Positions 31,626 through 43,154 of a DNA stretch of 64,000 nt are shown here, piece after piece. The notes beneath the pieces are model-generated. The model was not told where the DNA came from. It did not search any database and saw only the letters and a list, made by a program, of their open reading frames with translations. This DNA is from Verticillium longisporum (taxonomy: Eukaryota > Ascomycota > Sordariomycetes > Glomerellales > Plectosphaerellaceae): NCBI GenBank assembly GCA_019188255.1, contig JAETXT010000003.1, positions 5,828,001-5,892,000 of the forward strand, in the 5' to 3' direction. Each line of letters begins with the position of its first letter. Positions within the stretch are counted from its first letter, which is position 1. The translations under genes and the position numbers were made by a program.

Positions 31626-32118
31626 GCCTTTCGTCTTGATTTTGGCCGGCAGAACACAATAAGTTTCACAGAAAATGCGGTGCAGAGGCGGGTAGGCGGA
31701 AGGCGGGAGAGCGCGCCGGCGCCTTTAAGAGAGAGCATGCTGTTTTCTTTGGCCTCGGGCGGGCTTCTTGGAAATCGCACGGAATGTGTGCCATGCCGGG
31801 CTTTGAGACGAGATCTGCTGACCGAGGACAGTTTGCTTGGACATGCCCTGAGGAGGGGGTCAGCCATTCATTGAGAGCAAAGGTCGCGGCGTGGTGTCAT
31901 GATCCGCGAGACAAAGGGGCGCCCCCTTCTCATCAAAGAGAGCCACGGCAGCACACATCAAAGATGGCGCAATCAAACTCCTTTGCCACGGCCGAGACTC
32001 GCGCGGGGAAGCGTGTCAAATCGCCCATAATAGAAAATTCAAAATGCCATGTGCTACATGCCCATTCTATGCTATGCCCATGAAATCGCTACCAACAGAA
32101 ATCATAAATGACACTCCC
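31626..32118. other. Intergenic spacer
   Basis: Promoter side of the hypothetical gene and 3' side of Vhc1. No gene recognised. Confidence 0.5.
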
Positions 32119-35100
32119 CTACAATCCCACCGTCACGGTCATGTTATTGCTCAGCACGAGCAGAACGGGTGGCAATTCATGGCACAGAACCTCAACATCA
32201 GACAGGTACTGAATGCTCGCTGCCTCGTCACGGCACGTTCCGTCAGCGGGAATCGGCAGCGTGGTGAATAGCACGGCTGTGTCGCCACTGTACTGGCGCA
32301 TGAGTTCGTTGAGAATGAGGTGCTGCGCGCGACTAGGCAGGTCGTTGAATGAAAGAGCCACACCTTGCGTCGAATAGGTGGCGCCGCCGCTCTCGTCCGA
32401 GTCGTGAGGGCCAGCGTCGAGGCGGTAGCGCTCGATAATCTCGGCCATGTTCAGTTGGACGTCACCGGGATCAACAGTCGAAACAAGCGACGGTCGCCGG
32501 GAGTGGTATACCGGCTCGGCAAACGTGATGCCTGGAGTGGAGGTGCCAGTGGTGTTTTTGGTGTCGCCGCTGGGCTGGTTCGGGAACCTGCCCATGGAGG
32601 ATTGCCGCGAAAAGGTTGGCCGTGAGGTTCCCGCGGCGGGCTCGGCGAACATGATGGTCGGGCCCGAGTTGCCTTCGACTGCAACCTTGGTCTCTGGCAC
32701 TGGCCGGCTGGAGAAGCGTGCGGCCGACGACTGGCGGGAGAATTGTGGTCGCATCGGGGTAGGCACGCCAGAAGCGTCCTGTGACGTATCATTCGGGAGC
32801 GATGGGAAGGCATCTCCAGGCGTGGGCGGTTGTAGCGATCTGCTTGACAGGTTTCGTGGCAGCCTCGAAGGTTCGGACGTGTTTAAACCGAACGAGTCTG
32901 GTTGACGGTCATCGATCTCGACCTGAGATGCTCCCTTGTTGTATAGTGTGTTCGCCGTTGTTTCGGTGGACATGGTGCCATATGCCGACCCTCTTCCTAC
33001 GCCGCGTGTCTTTGTGTGCTTCCTCGCGGACGGCATTTTAGTGAGCAGGTCATCGCTCTGACTTCTGCCACCACCTTTGATAGAAAGAAGAGGGCGTCTA
33101 GCGAGCTCGCTGTTGTCTACGACGCCATCCTCGTCTTCGCTGGCTGGTTCGTCGACATGGCGGTAATCTGAGTCAGAGTCGAAGCTGTCGACCGCATTCT
33201 CTCCTCCGCCTATGTCTTCTTCGTCAAAGACATCGTCATCCTCTCCAAAAACTTCGTCCCCAAGATGTGACGTGTGAATTCCCATGCTCACGCCGAGCCG
33301 GCCAAGTTTAGACGCTTGCGTCTTGCGTGGGATATCCCCCAGATGGACCATGCTCGTGCGTCGCTTGCCGCCAGTCTCGTCCAGCGGCACATGCGGATTG
33401 AAAACCCCTGGTCGGCCTGCAGTTGATTCGACAATACTTGCCAGTGACTTCAGTTCTTGACTGGAGCTCATGTTGGAGGCGCGACCCCTGAATTTCTGAA
33501 GATCGTCCCACCACTCCTCGTTCGAGAGAACGTCATGGACGACGATATCCGTGTCGACGTCATCCGAGCGCCCATTGATGATGAGCTCGTAGGTCTTCAA
33601 CTCGCCCGAAGCTAGCCAAAATACGAGGACCTCGGCTTCGATCCTGAGCTTATCAAGAAGTGCCTGCACCCTGGCCCGTTCTTCCGCAAGCTCACTCTCA
33701 TACTCAACAAATACCATGACACGTAGGTCATATGCGCTCTTCCAGGCCGGCACACTCTCCAGTATGTAGCCCAATTGCAGGATCAAGGTGTCTGGAAAGA
33801 GTTAGCAAGGCCATGACCTAAAACCAGGCCAAACACGCACATGTGTCAAAATTGGTTGTCAGTACGCTCTTGCCGCCGGAGAGGAGCTCGGCGGACATTT
33901 GTATCGGCCAGAGATCAATGTACTTTTTCGTGTTCGCCCTGTCCTTTCGGGGCGTCTCGAGAGCTTGAAAGCCCTTGCCCACAGCGACATTCAGCTTGTA
34001 CCGTAGGGCGAGGTCTTCCAACATTGTCATGTAACTCGTCACACTCATCATGCTCTCCGTTCGAATGACGTCGGTAGGTAGGAAGCCCTCGAGTAGGCGA
34101 GCAGAAGTATCTCCACGACGTCTACGCGGCCCCTTGCTCGATTTCAACGGGGACTTCTGTGTCTTCGTGGGAGATGCTGGAACCTCGGGCACCTTGACAG
34201 CAGGACGGGAGTTGCGAAGCTCATCCATGTTGTAGAAGCCCATGACGGCAATGTTCGGCCTCATGCCACCAAGCCCTGCAGACAAGATCAAGTTTCGGAT
34301 GCCCCAGTTGATCGAAGGCGACATGGTCAATTGGACAAAAGCCTTGATCCTCGACTTTTCTGAAATATAGTTTGTCCATGCAGCTTGCTGCAGTCTGGCT
34401 TCGTGCACCCCAGTGTTGAAGTCATCGGTGACAATGACGTGGCCTAGGATGTAGAGTGACCCCTTCTTCATGGAGTTACAAAACTGAATCAGTCGAGTCT
34501 GGGATCTTGGGTTGTTGATGAGTAGAATGATCTGGGGCCGCCAGAACTTAATGTGCTCCGGCCGCAGTCGGAGGAGATACTTGCGGACCTGATGATAGAT
34601 GAGGTTTTGCGAGACGTCACCCCAGCTCTTTGGCGGGCTGAGATAGTGAATCAACGAGAACAAGAACACGAGCAGACAGACAGCAGATGCCGCGTATGAG
34701 TCGTCAATGAAGAACATGGCCGCGGCCGACAAGATGCTGCCAGCGAATGCGGTCTGCCAGCTGAAGAATTTGAAAGCTGGCCTGAAGTTGGGTGCTGACC
34801 CAATCTTGAGTAGGAAGCAGGCGAGGTTCATCACGAAGAAGGTCATCTGGTGCCATTTAGCGATGCGTGTTGTGTGGGTAGACACCAGAAAGGAAATACA
34901 CATACCTGGTATCCCATGGAGATCAAGGTGGCGATCTGGTTCAAGTTGGCGAGCATGGCTATCTGGGCAATAGCATATGTCAACATGATGGCCACGACAG
35001 GCTCATCCGCCTTTTTTGTCCCCTTGCCGAACACGGTGAGGCCGGGCAAAGTTGGTCTCTGGCGAGGGCCTGCATCAACTTTGCCGCCCCAATGAGGCCC

Positions 35101-36130
35101 ATGACGGCGGAGAAGAATGTGACGGCACACTCTCCTGCGAGGATCAGAGGGGCAGAGAGATTCGTCAGAGAGATGACGTTGGTGTTGCGAAGGAACGATG
35201 CATGCGTGGTGCTCGCAGCGAGGGAGAAGATGACCACCAAGTACGCGATGAATGTGGTGAGCATGGCCCAAAGCGTGCCTTTGGGGATGGCCTTGCTTGG
35301 ATTGCGCAAGTCACCAGACATGGACGCACCCGCAAAGATGCCGGATGTGGCCGGGAAAAGGATGCCAAAGAGCTCGCGGAATGTCTCGAACCCCTTGTAC
35401 GCAGCGCCTTGGGTGTGGGGGACGAAGTTGTCTATCAGGGTCTGTAGGCTGACGCCCGTAAAGTCGATACCCAGGTCGTCATCCTGGAAAGGGGTCTTGA
35501 AGATGGCCGAAACAGGTATGCTCAGTATGGCCAATGTTAAGATGACGAGGAGGCCATTGCTCGCCTTGGCAAAGATGCTGCTCCCGGCCAAGCCGAGAGC
35601 GGTGCAGACGAGCAAAGCAGCGGTTTCGAAGCCGTAGATTGTCCAGTAGCCCTGAGGGAAGGCAGGCCCCAGGTTCATCCTGATGCAGTCGATGAGGCCC
35701 ACAACATTGAGGGCCGTGTTGAGCACTTGGGCGAGATAGAACAAGACTCCAATCGACCCGCCAAATTCGGGCCCCAAAGAGCGCGAGATGAGGTAGTAGG
35801 CGCCGCCGCCCTTGACCTCACCATTGGACGCGATGGCAGATAGAGACAGTGTGGTCAAGAAGTCGACGAGATACGCCGTGATGAGCAGACCTGGGAGCTG
35901 CGTGTTAGTCTACTCGCCCCGCACGCGAACATGACGAAAGGTGGTGGCGCCAAACCGAGTATGCCCAAGAGGCCAACCTGCCCAAGGATGAGGCCGAATC
36001 GCAGGAACATGAGAATGCTCAGGATGTTGAGGTAGACAGGAATATAGACACCCGAAACGACACCAAGCTTCGTGGCTTTCTTCGATACGTCCGAGCCGGA
36101 GAGGCTGGGCCGTTTGTCGTCGGCGGACAT
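32119..36130 (-). CDS. VHC1: Vacuolar cation-chloride cotransporter, Vhc1-like (apparent frameshift)
   Basis: SLC12/cation-chloride-cotransporter family, moving K+ with Cl- across the vacuolar membrane. Exons 36130-35956, 35890-34906, 34846-33841 and 33791-32119; introns 65, 59 and 49 nt with CTAAC-like branches in the first and third. Exon 1 enters TM1 (VYLNILSILMFLRFGLILGQVG). Later come the CCC signature region KGGGAYYLISRSLGPEFGGS, about 12 membrane segments, and a long cytosolic domain containing NFDTYTLILQLGYILE. An acidic, Ser-rich segment (EVFGEDDDVFDEEDIGGG) and ELPPVLLVLSNN lie near the C-terminus. Within exon 2 the frame breaks at the AAA run 35048-35050: ARDQL is followed in another frame by PGLTVFGKGTKKADEP. 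One additional base gives 1279 residues, as expected. Yeast Vhc1 acts in vacuolar potassium homeostasis. Confidence 0.92.
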
Positions 36131-36778
36131 GATCGCATCGGTGCTGTTCAGCAGGGGTGAGGCGCTGTGGTTGTGCGTGCGTGAATAGCTTCGTCCTGCT
36201 CTAGCTCCGCGGAAACCTGGGGAATCGAGCCAGCAGTAACGGGAGGGGTCATGGAGATGGCGCTTTGGAGAATGTGCCTACTATGAGGAGGGATGCGCCA
36301 CCTTTTCCTTGATCGGCATGAGACAGCTCAGCTTGCGTTTGCCAGGGTGCGGGATTGACTGAGCCAGAGCACGGACGGAAGGGAAAGAAGAGTGGAAGAA
36401 GGAGACTTGACGTGCTTCGTAGGTAGACGACGAGGAGCAGAGGTTCACTTGAACTTGAGCTTCAATACAGCCCGGGACGTGAATCCGGATGGCATCGGCT
36501 GCCCCTCGTATGAGATGCCGGCCGATCCAAGGCAAAGTCGCTGGATTGGGCGAGCCAAGCACATCGTGGTGTAGAGCTGCAGGAAGTGCGCCTTGAGGAG
36601 CATTACTGCAGCATCTGGGAATGCGCACAGGAGGGGCCTGTTGGCGCTCATTGGGTGGGGGATCACTGGCCTGGGGAAATCAACGTCAGCCGAGGATCTG
36701 CGTGAAACTGTGACTGGATGTGTTGACCGCCAGGCGGAGAGGGACGCAGATGCTCTCGGATCGCTGGTCTGTCGGTTG

Positions 36779-36781
<3 letters not shown>

Positions 36782-36809
<28 letters not shown>
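36782..36809. repeat. (GA)n microsatellite
   Basis: About 14 uninterrupted GA dinucleotides within the Vhc1/Avt3-like divergent intergenic region. Confidence 0.95.
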
Positions 36810-36813
<4 letters not shown>

Positions 36814-37067
36814 ACCCAGACCGTCCAGGCGAGGCGTTGGATGAGGTGGAAGACTCCCAGCGGCAGGCAGACATAAAGCAACTGGAGCTCCGCTCGACGC
36901 ATCGATGCTGGGGAAGCACGCTGGAGTCGCAGGTCTTGCCATGTGCCAGCGACTTGATAAGGAAAGAATGCCCCCCAAGCTCCGGGATGTTTTGGCGCAT
37001 CGGGCGCTAATAAACCCCCACGCGAATTCCCAAGCCGCTGTGCAAGCTCGCTGTACAGCTGGGCAGG

Positions 37068-37102
37068 TATCTACCTACCTAGGTACCTAGGTAGGTAGGT
37101 AG
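37068..37102. repeat. Palindromic cluster of TAGGTACCTA-type motifs
   Basis: Overlapping CTACCTAGGTACCTAGGTAG elements form a perfect inverted repeat followed by direct TAGG repeats. Related elements recur elsewhere in intergenic DNA (about 8477, 11707, 15790, 24458, 58604, 59648). Confidence 0.7.
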
Positions 37103-37840
37103 ATTGCAGGCACCTAGGCGCTCCTGTCTCCTCACAGAACCCCTTGAGGCAGGTGCCCTGGGCTTGTTATGAGGTCTTGGTCTTCAGTCGTGATTCGGTT
37201 TGGCTCTGGACTTTAGAAACCACCGAGACTCTTCATCCGTCTCTGCATGTCACCCAACAACGAGGACACCAGCAGACGCAGACAGCAAAGCCAAGCGTCA
37301 AGCGCAGTCTGACGTCGTCGCGCAGGTCCCTTGATTCAGGGCCCATGCACTGGGATGCACTGGGGGCCTGCCGCCCTGCCATCTGCCTGATCCCGTGAGT
37401 GTGGCTGGTCAGACCCCACGCCCGCTGGAAAAGCGGCTCAAGCCCTTGGCGAGCCAGTCCTCCGTCACCAGACTTGACCCGCTGATAACAACGGCGAGTA
37501 ACGGGCACCGTAGGCTTATCACGGGATCTCTGCAACACCACGAGCATCTCTTCCCGCTCTCGTACTCCCTCAACCACCAATTGAGCTTGTCAGCTGTGCC
37601 GAGGCCACCTACAGGTAAGCAACCTCGCACGGCAGCTCTATGACCTCTTAAGATGCTGCCGTCCGAGTGTTTCTTCGTCCCTGTGTGCTCGCCCAATGAC
37701 TCGGCGCTAATAACTTGTGCGCGCCGCAGGAATCCTTCACTCGACCGACGCCCGCCCTCGACCTCTACCTTCGGGCGACCCGATAACGATCGTCACCGCA
37801 GTATGAGCCAGCTTTCGAACAGCTTTGCAAAGTAACGATC

Positions 37841-40192
37841 ATGGCCTCCCCATTCAGAGATCCTTTGAACATTCCTCGTGCCGGCTCGCCCTCCTCCTTC
37901 GCCGCCCGCCAGTTTGGAACCTCGGTGCCTCGTGCGGACGCGACAGCCAGGCTTGCATCGCCCGTTCCCTCACAGCAGTTCGGCACCCCCAGGGACAGCC
38001 CATCAATGGATTCTCCTCGAGAGCCAGCATCTCGGGCGACGTGAACAGCCAGGCTCCCTTGCCCGGCGGCGTCGCCTCCAGCGTCCAGGGCCCCGGCGTG
38101 TCTGCCCTCGCTGCCGCACTGTCAAACTCGATCGGAGTCTCCCCTCCCAGGCACGGCACGCCCGCCGTCCGCACCTCCAGCCCTCCCCCAAGGCCTCTAT
38201 CTCCCGCCACTGCCGGTGCCTTGCTGGGCAGCACACCTCAGACCAACTACGGTTCGTTCGACTCGAGCAAACGCAACCCTGCCACCGGCGCGTACGAGGA
38301 CCCCGAGATTGTCAAGAGGCATCTGGTCCAACCCACGGATGCCGGTTCCGAGGAATCGAGCCTGCGAGATGGTGTCAAGGGAAAGCAGTCTGCCGACCCC
38401 GCAGGAGCTGGTCTGGACGAGGAGGAATTTTCTAGTCTCCGTCTGCAGGGCGGCGATGTCACAAGAGGCATTTACAAATGGTCTGAAGAGGCCGAGGCGA
38501 GGAACAAGATGCAGCGCAGCAAGAGCTTCAGCGTCTCGCGGCCGAACCCTGAGAACGAGGTGCTCGATATCAACGCGATCAAGGTTCCTGGTGGTTTCCG
38601 CCGCAACTACCTGAGGAGGTCTGCGCGAAGCCCTTCGGCAGATCGAGGTCGTCTCGAGGCCGGCGAGGGCAGCAGTGCTGCCCAGCCGCGCATGCTGACC
38701 TCGAGCTTCCTTGAGTTCCTAAGCATGTACGGCCACTTTGCCGGTGAGGAGCTCGAGGAGGATGACGAGGCTCTGCAGCCAGGCGAGTACTTCTCGTCTG
38801 GCCCCGACGACGATTCCTACTACAGTGACGAGGGCAGCGACGAGGACCGGGAACCGATGGAGGACAGTGCTCTTTTGACACCCTCGCGCCGCAAGAGGAG
38901 GAGAAAGCCTCGTGGCGGCAGTGGCACGAACAGCCCCATGGGTGCTGCCATGCTTCTGTTGAAGTCTTTCGTCGGCACGGGTGTCCTCTTCCTGCCGCGT
39001 GCCTACCTCAGCGGTGGCATGTTGTTCAGTAACCTCATCTTGCTGTTCGTTGCAGCCCTGAGTTACTACTGCTTCGTCCTCCTCGTCACGACCCGTCTCA
39101 AGGTCGAAGGTTCCTTCGGAGATATTGGTGGTATCCTCTACGGCAAGTGGATGCGGGGCATGATCCTGAGTTCCATCGTGCTGAGCCAGATCGGCTTCAT
39201 CGCGGCGTACATGGTGTTCACTTCTGAGAACCTTCAGGCGTTTGTGCTGGCTGTCACCGACTGCAAGACGTACATGGACATCAAGTGGTTCATTCTGATG
39301 CAATTGGCAGTGTTCTTGCCCTTCTCGCTGATGCGCGACATTGAGAAGCTCGGTGTCACGGCTCTCGTTGCTGACGCCTTTATCCTCATCGGCCTTGCCT
39401 ACCTGTTCTACTATGATATACTCACCTTGGCCACCAACGGCTTGGCGGACATCATCATGTTTAACCAAGACAACTGGACCCTCTTCATCGGCACCGCCAT
39501 CTTCACCTTTGAAGGCATTGGCTTGATCATTCCGATCCAGGAGTCCATGAAGCACCCGACCAAGTTCCCCCGCGTCCTGTTCATCGTCATGGTCATCATT
39601 ACCACCGTCTTCATCGTCATGGGCGCCTTCTCCTACGCCGCCTACGGCTCCAATACGGAGACTGTTGTTCTGCTCAACCTTCCACAGGACAGCAAGCTCG
39701 TCAACGGCGTTCAGTTCCTGTACTCGGTCGCCATCATGCTGTCGACGCCGCTGCAGATCTTCCCCGCCATCAAGATTACGGAGAACGGCCTCTTTACCAA
39801 GAGCGGCAAGTACAACCCCTACATCAAGTGGCAGAAGAACTGCTACCGCTTCTTCTTTGTCTGCATGTGCTCTGCCATTGCCTGGGGTGGTGCCGCCAAT
39901 CTGGACAAGTTCGTCGCCCTGGTCGGCAACTTCGCATGCATCCCACTGGTCTTCATCTACCCTGTGAGTGCCTCGTTCCCGCTTCATGCGTCCTTCTTTA
40001 CTGATACTTCGTTAGCCCCTCCTCCACTACAAGGCCGTCGCGCGCAACAGGTACTGGAAAATATCCGACGCTATTCTCTGCGTCTTTGGTTTCGTGGCCA
40101 TGTCCTACACTACTGTTCTGACCGTCATGAACTGGGCGGCCGGGCCCTCCGGACCTCCTCTGCCGGGCTACTGTGACTCCAAGGGCAACTAA
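37841..40192 (+). CDS. Vacuolar amino-acid transporter, Avt3/Avt4 type (apparent frameshift)
   Basis: Amino acid/auxin permease (Aa_trans) family exporter of neutral amino acids from the vacuole. The ATG at 37841 (GATCATGGCC, good context) opens MASPFRDPLNIPRAGSP. The long hydrophilic N-terminus (about 360 residues) ends with acidic and RRKRRRKPRGG stretches before TM1 (GAAMLLLKSFVGTGVLFLPRA). About eleven membrane segments follow, including LLVTTRLKVEGSFGDIGG and FEGIGLIIPIQESMKHP. Exon 1 ends at 39963 and the 52-nt intron (GTGAGT...TTAG) leads to 40016-40192, ending GYCDSKGN. Early on, the frame of MASPFRD... stops at 38042, while the rest lies in another frame. One extra base near 37986-38001 (runs CCCCC, GGG or CCC) yields 766 residues. 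A 68-nt intron with a weak GTGCCT donor is the alternative. Confidence 0.9.
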
Positions 40193-40890
40193 ATCTATTC
40201 ATCGGCGTGTCGTGGCACTGGGAACTTTGCAATAAATTATCTGAATATCAATATGTAAGTATGGGAGTCTCTTAGGTCTCATTACGAGAGGAGTCGGGGG
40301 CTGCATACGTTGGGAGATCAGACTGGATTTCTTTCAAGGCACTAGATCGCCTTATGGATGCATTTGGATACTTTCATAGCGATCTTCGAATATTCAACAT
40401 TTCTGTAAAACCTTCATGGTCTTTGCTGTTTGTGGTTGTGTTTGAGCATCTCCTTTGTGTTTGAGCATCTCCCTTTGTGATCCGATGTATGTACAGTGTT
40501 TTGGGCTATATGACCACACGGTACGCCACATTTTGCACTGGTTCCAAGGCAACGTGGCTGGTGATCCGAGCGCCCCAGGCGACAACGCGACAAGCTTCTC
40601 AGCGCATCCCTCACCTATTGGCTGTGAAGGACGCTCTTTCACGATCCGTTGATGAGAGCTCTGAGAATTGACGACGACACCTAACCAGCGGCATCAACGA
40701 ACGGCCTTCAGATCCGATTCCTCCCAACGGTTTCCTCTCATTTACGAGTACCCAATCAGCAATAGGGACTACCGCTTCTGCGTTAGCGTTCCATCGCCGC
40801 TTGTTCACCTTCAGATTCGACCTCCAAGGCACCCTTCTCTTCAGAGACCCAACCTCGACTCCCAGATCATCTACTCTTACGCATCTCATA
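40193..40890. other. Intergenic region with a short direct repeat
   Basis: 3' region of the transporter gene and promoter of RPB11. A direct repeat of TGTGTTTGAGCATCTCC (two copies, about 40438-40473) is present. No gene seen. Confidence 0.55.
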
Positions 40891-41644
40891 ATGAACGCTC
40901 CCGACAGGTCAGTGCGGCCCTGATCATCACTATCTTCAGCCCGTGCTCGGACGTCTCGAACTTTGAGCTGGCGATCTCATGGTACAACCTGTGCCAGCCA
41001 CATTAGCATGATCGCGACCAGCCATGCGTGTGCAGCCTGAGTGTGCACGAAGACACTCTAACCCCATCAGCACTTTTTTGTTTCGACAAAATGGGCATCA
41101 GGGCTGCTGCACAGTTCCCGGCGTTCGAGCTCGGGCCTCGCTCGTGAACGATTACTAACACTCGAACCAGATTCGAGCTCTTTCTTCTCTCTGACGATGA
41201 GAAGAAGATCGAGGAGAAGCCGTACGCGGGTGAGACTACTGCCCGAGCCATGTAGCGGGGACCATGCAAACATTGACACGGCCTAGGCATGTCCAACACG
41301 TCCGACTTTGTCATCAAGAAGGAGGACCACACCGTCGGCAACCTCATCTCCGAGCACCTCAAGATGCACCAGCACGTCCTGATGGCCGGCTACAAGAGTA
41401 CGGCTGCCGCCAGCACGCGATATCGCGCCCACCGCTGACGCCCTATACAGTCCCCCATCCCAACGTTTCCGAGATGTTCATCCGCGTCCAGACAGACGGC
41501 ACGATCACTCCAAAAGACGCCGTGACAGAGGTCATCAAGGACCTCATGAAGGACTTCTCCCACCTCGCGCAGGAGTTCATCCGAGAGTACGAGCTGCGCC
41601 GCGTCGTCGAGGCGCGCCAACACGATCAGACGAACGGACAATAG
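40891..41644 (+). CDS. RPB11: RNA polymerase II subunit Rpb11
   Basis: Alpha-like subunit that pairs with Rpb3 in RNA polymerase II assembly. Four exons: 40891-40907, 41171-41229, 41287-41397 and 41451-41644, giving 126 residues. Exon 1 encodes MNAPDR, the invariant start of Rpb11. Exon 2 gives FELFLLSDDEKK, exon 3 carries the dimerisation motif KKEDHTVGNLISEHL and HVLMAGYK, and exon 4 IPHPNVSEMFIRVQTDGTITPKDAV. All three junctions keep phase (phases 2, 1, 1). The first intron (263 nt) is by far the longest in the window; the others are 57 and 53 nt. It is convergent with LSM5, 293 bp apart. Confidence 0.95.
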
Positions 41645-41937
41645 CTGGCGCTGTGGGCTGCCGAAATTCGCACAGGGGCGTTATGGGCGTTGAAGGGTCT
41701 ATGCATCGCCGAGGACGACATTGGTTCTTTCTGTGACTCGGTGCCATGGCTTGTGTGTTATGATGGATGCGCCAATTTGGGCTGTTGCCGATTTCATGGA
41801 TGGACAGAGGAGAGGCATATGCAATAAAAGCTCCTTGGGTTGGTCATGTCTTTTTATTGGTTTGATTTTTATTGGTTTGATTTGAAGTGCCGCTGCGCTT
41901 TCTACTCATATTTTTGGTGCATCTTCCTAAGCTTCCC

Positions 41938-42440
41938 TCAGACCGGACCCTCTCCTCCAGGAATCAACTGGGAAAGCCGTCAGCATGAATTAAACATTGG
42001 GGCTGTCTCACGCGACGTACCATGCAGATATTGTTGCCGTTCAACAGAATTTTTGGCAGCTTGACGTGCTGTCCGGAGTAGTCGCTTGCGGAGGTCAGTA
42101 TCATGCTCATGATGCCGTTGGCTGCGCGCCTTACAATTCTGTGACATCCTCAAGCACCATGTCTACCAAAGTGTCAGCCAGGGCTTCCAAAGAGGAACAT
42201 GATGACTTGTTACTTACTGACATAGTCATCGAAACCGGTGAGGGTGCCGCTGAACTCTGGTAGGGTGTCAGTACGGATGTCTAACGAGGGACTTCATACG
42301 GTCCCGTACCCTTGTCGCCCTTCATGATGACCCATATCCTCGAGCCGACGCACTTGTCGATAAGTTCTGCCCCACGTCAGTGCTCAATTCTGAGAGAGAT
42401 TCCATCATGCCTCACCTAGGGGAAGCAGTTGAGATGCCAT
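41938..42440 (-). CDS. LSM5: U6 snRNA-associated Sm-like protein LSm5
   Basis: Ring subunit of LSm2-8 (U6 snRNP, nucleus) and LSm1-7 (mRNA decay, cytoplasm). Six small exons: 42440-42416, 42366-42310, 42256-42218, 42162-42135, 42084-42021 and 41967-41938; introns 49, 53, 55, 50 and 53 nt. The spliced 80-residue protein starts [20 protein letters not shown]. It carries the Sm1 motif ([17 protein letters not shown]) and the Sm2 motif ([14 protein letters not shown]), and ends EGPV. All phases fit. The fourth intron uses an unusual AAG acceptor (CCGCAAG). No exon is long enough to appear as a conventional open reading frame, so this gene is easily missed. Divergent from the exonuclease gene. Confidence 0.95.
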
Positions 42441-43154
42441 GGTGAGGGCGTCGCCGATTTTCTTCGAAAGGGCAGTGTCAGGGCAGTGGTTCCCGGTGTT
42501 AACCCTGGATCGTAGTATTCTTTAGGGCCGTTGGTGTCAAGCGACTGTTCTCTTGCGTGTCAAATCGAGACTCCTGAATTTGATCCGATATCTCGATTGC
42601 CCAGCACAGTTCATCATGAGGCAGCGAGCGGCGGGTGTGAGACTCAGCCAGCACCACCATGTCATGTGATATCGCGCGTATGACTCAGCAGTATCGACTC
42701 CACTTTTAGCCGCCCGAGCTCTCCAGGTCCAACGGCGACAGTGACGGGAACCCCTCCGGCGGCAGCGTGAATCCCCTGAAGACAGCACAGCCAACGATTC
42801 ACGGCCCGGAGCAGACGTCTGCCTGTTTCTTGGATCGCCGCGCCATGCCAGTGGTTCACCATGGCGGTCTCATGCTGGCCCGAACCTCTCGCACCCATGT
42901 GTCCATGAGGTTCCCGTACAAAACTGGCGGTGCTCGCATCGTCTTGCGACATCATTCAAACATAGCATATCGTAACACGTCGGTTCCTGTTTCAACTGAC
43001 CTCTGCAGAGCTTCGCTGACAGGGGGTTTCTGGCAGATTGAGATTTCCGAATATGACTTCCTACCCGTTCGAACGAGTCTGGCACCGTGGCCGTGGCATT
43101 GTGTTCAGTCCTACTCGACAACAAGAATCTGTACATTCCCGAACCTACATCACC
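42441..43154. other. Divergent promoter of LSM5 and the exonuclease gene
   Basis: 714 bp between the two starts. An in-frame extension of the exonuclease reading frame back to 43038 lies here and is taken as leader. No additional gene. Confidence 0.5.

Larger units (their letters stand above)
36131..37840. other. Divergent intergenic region between two transporter genes
   Basis: Shared upstream region of Vhc1 (-) and the Avt3-like gene (+). It contains a GA microsatellite (36782-36809) and a dense GGTACCTA/TAGGTAGG patch at about 37068-37102. No supported gene. Confidence 0.55.

Noticed and set aside
38719..39987. 422-residue minus-strand frame opposite the Avt3-like transporter
   Set aside because: Shadow of the coding strand; charged His/Asp-rich content mirrors membrane-helix codons.
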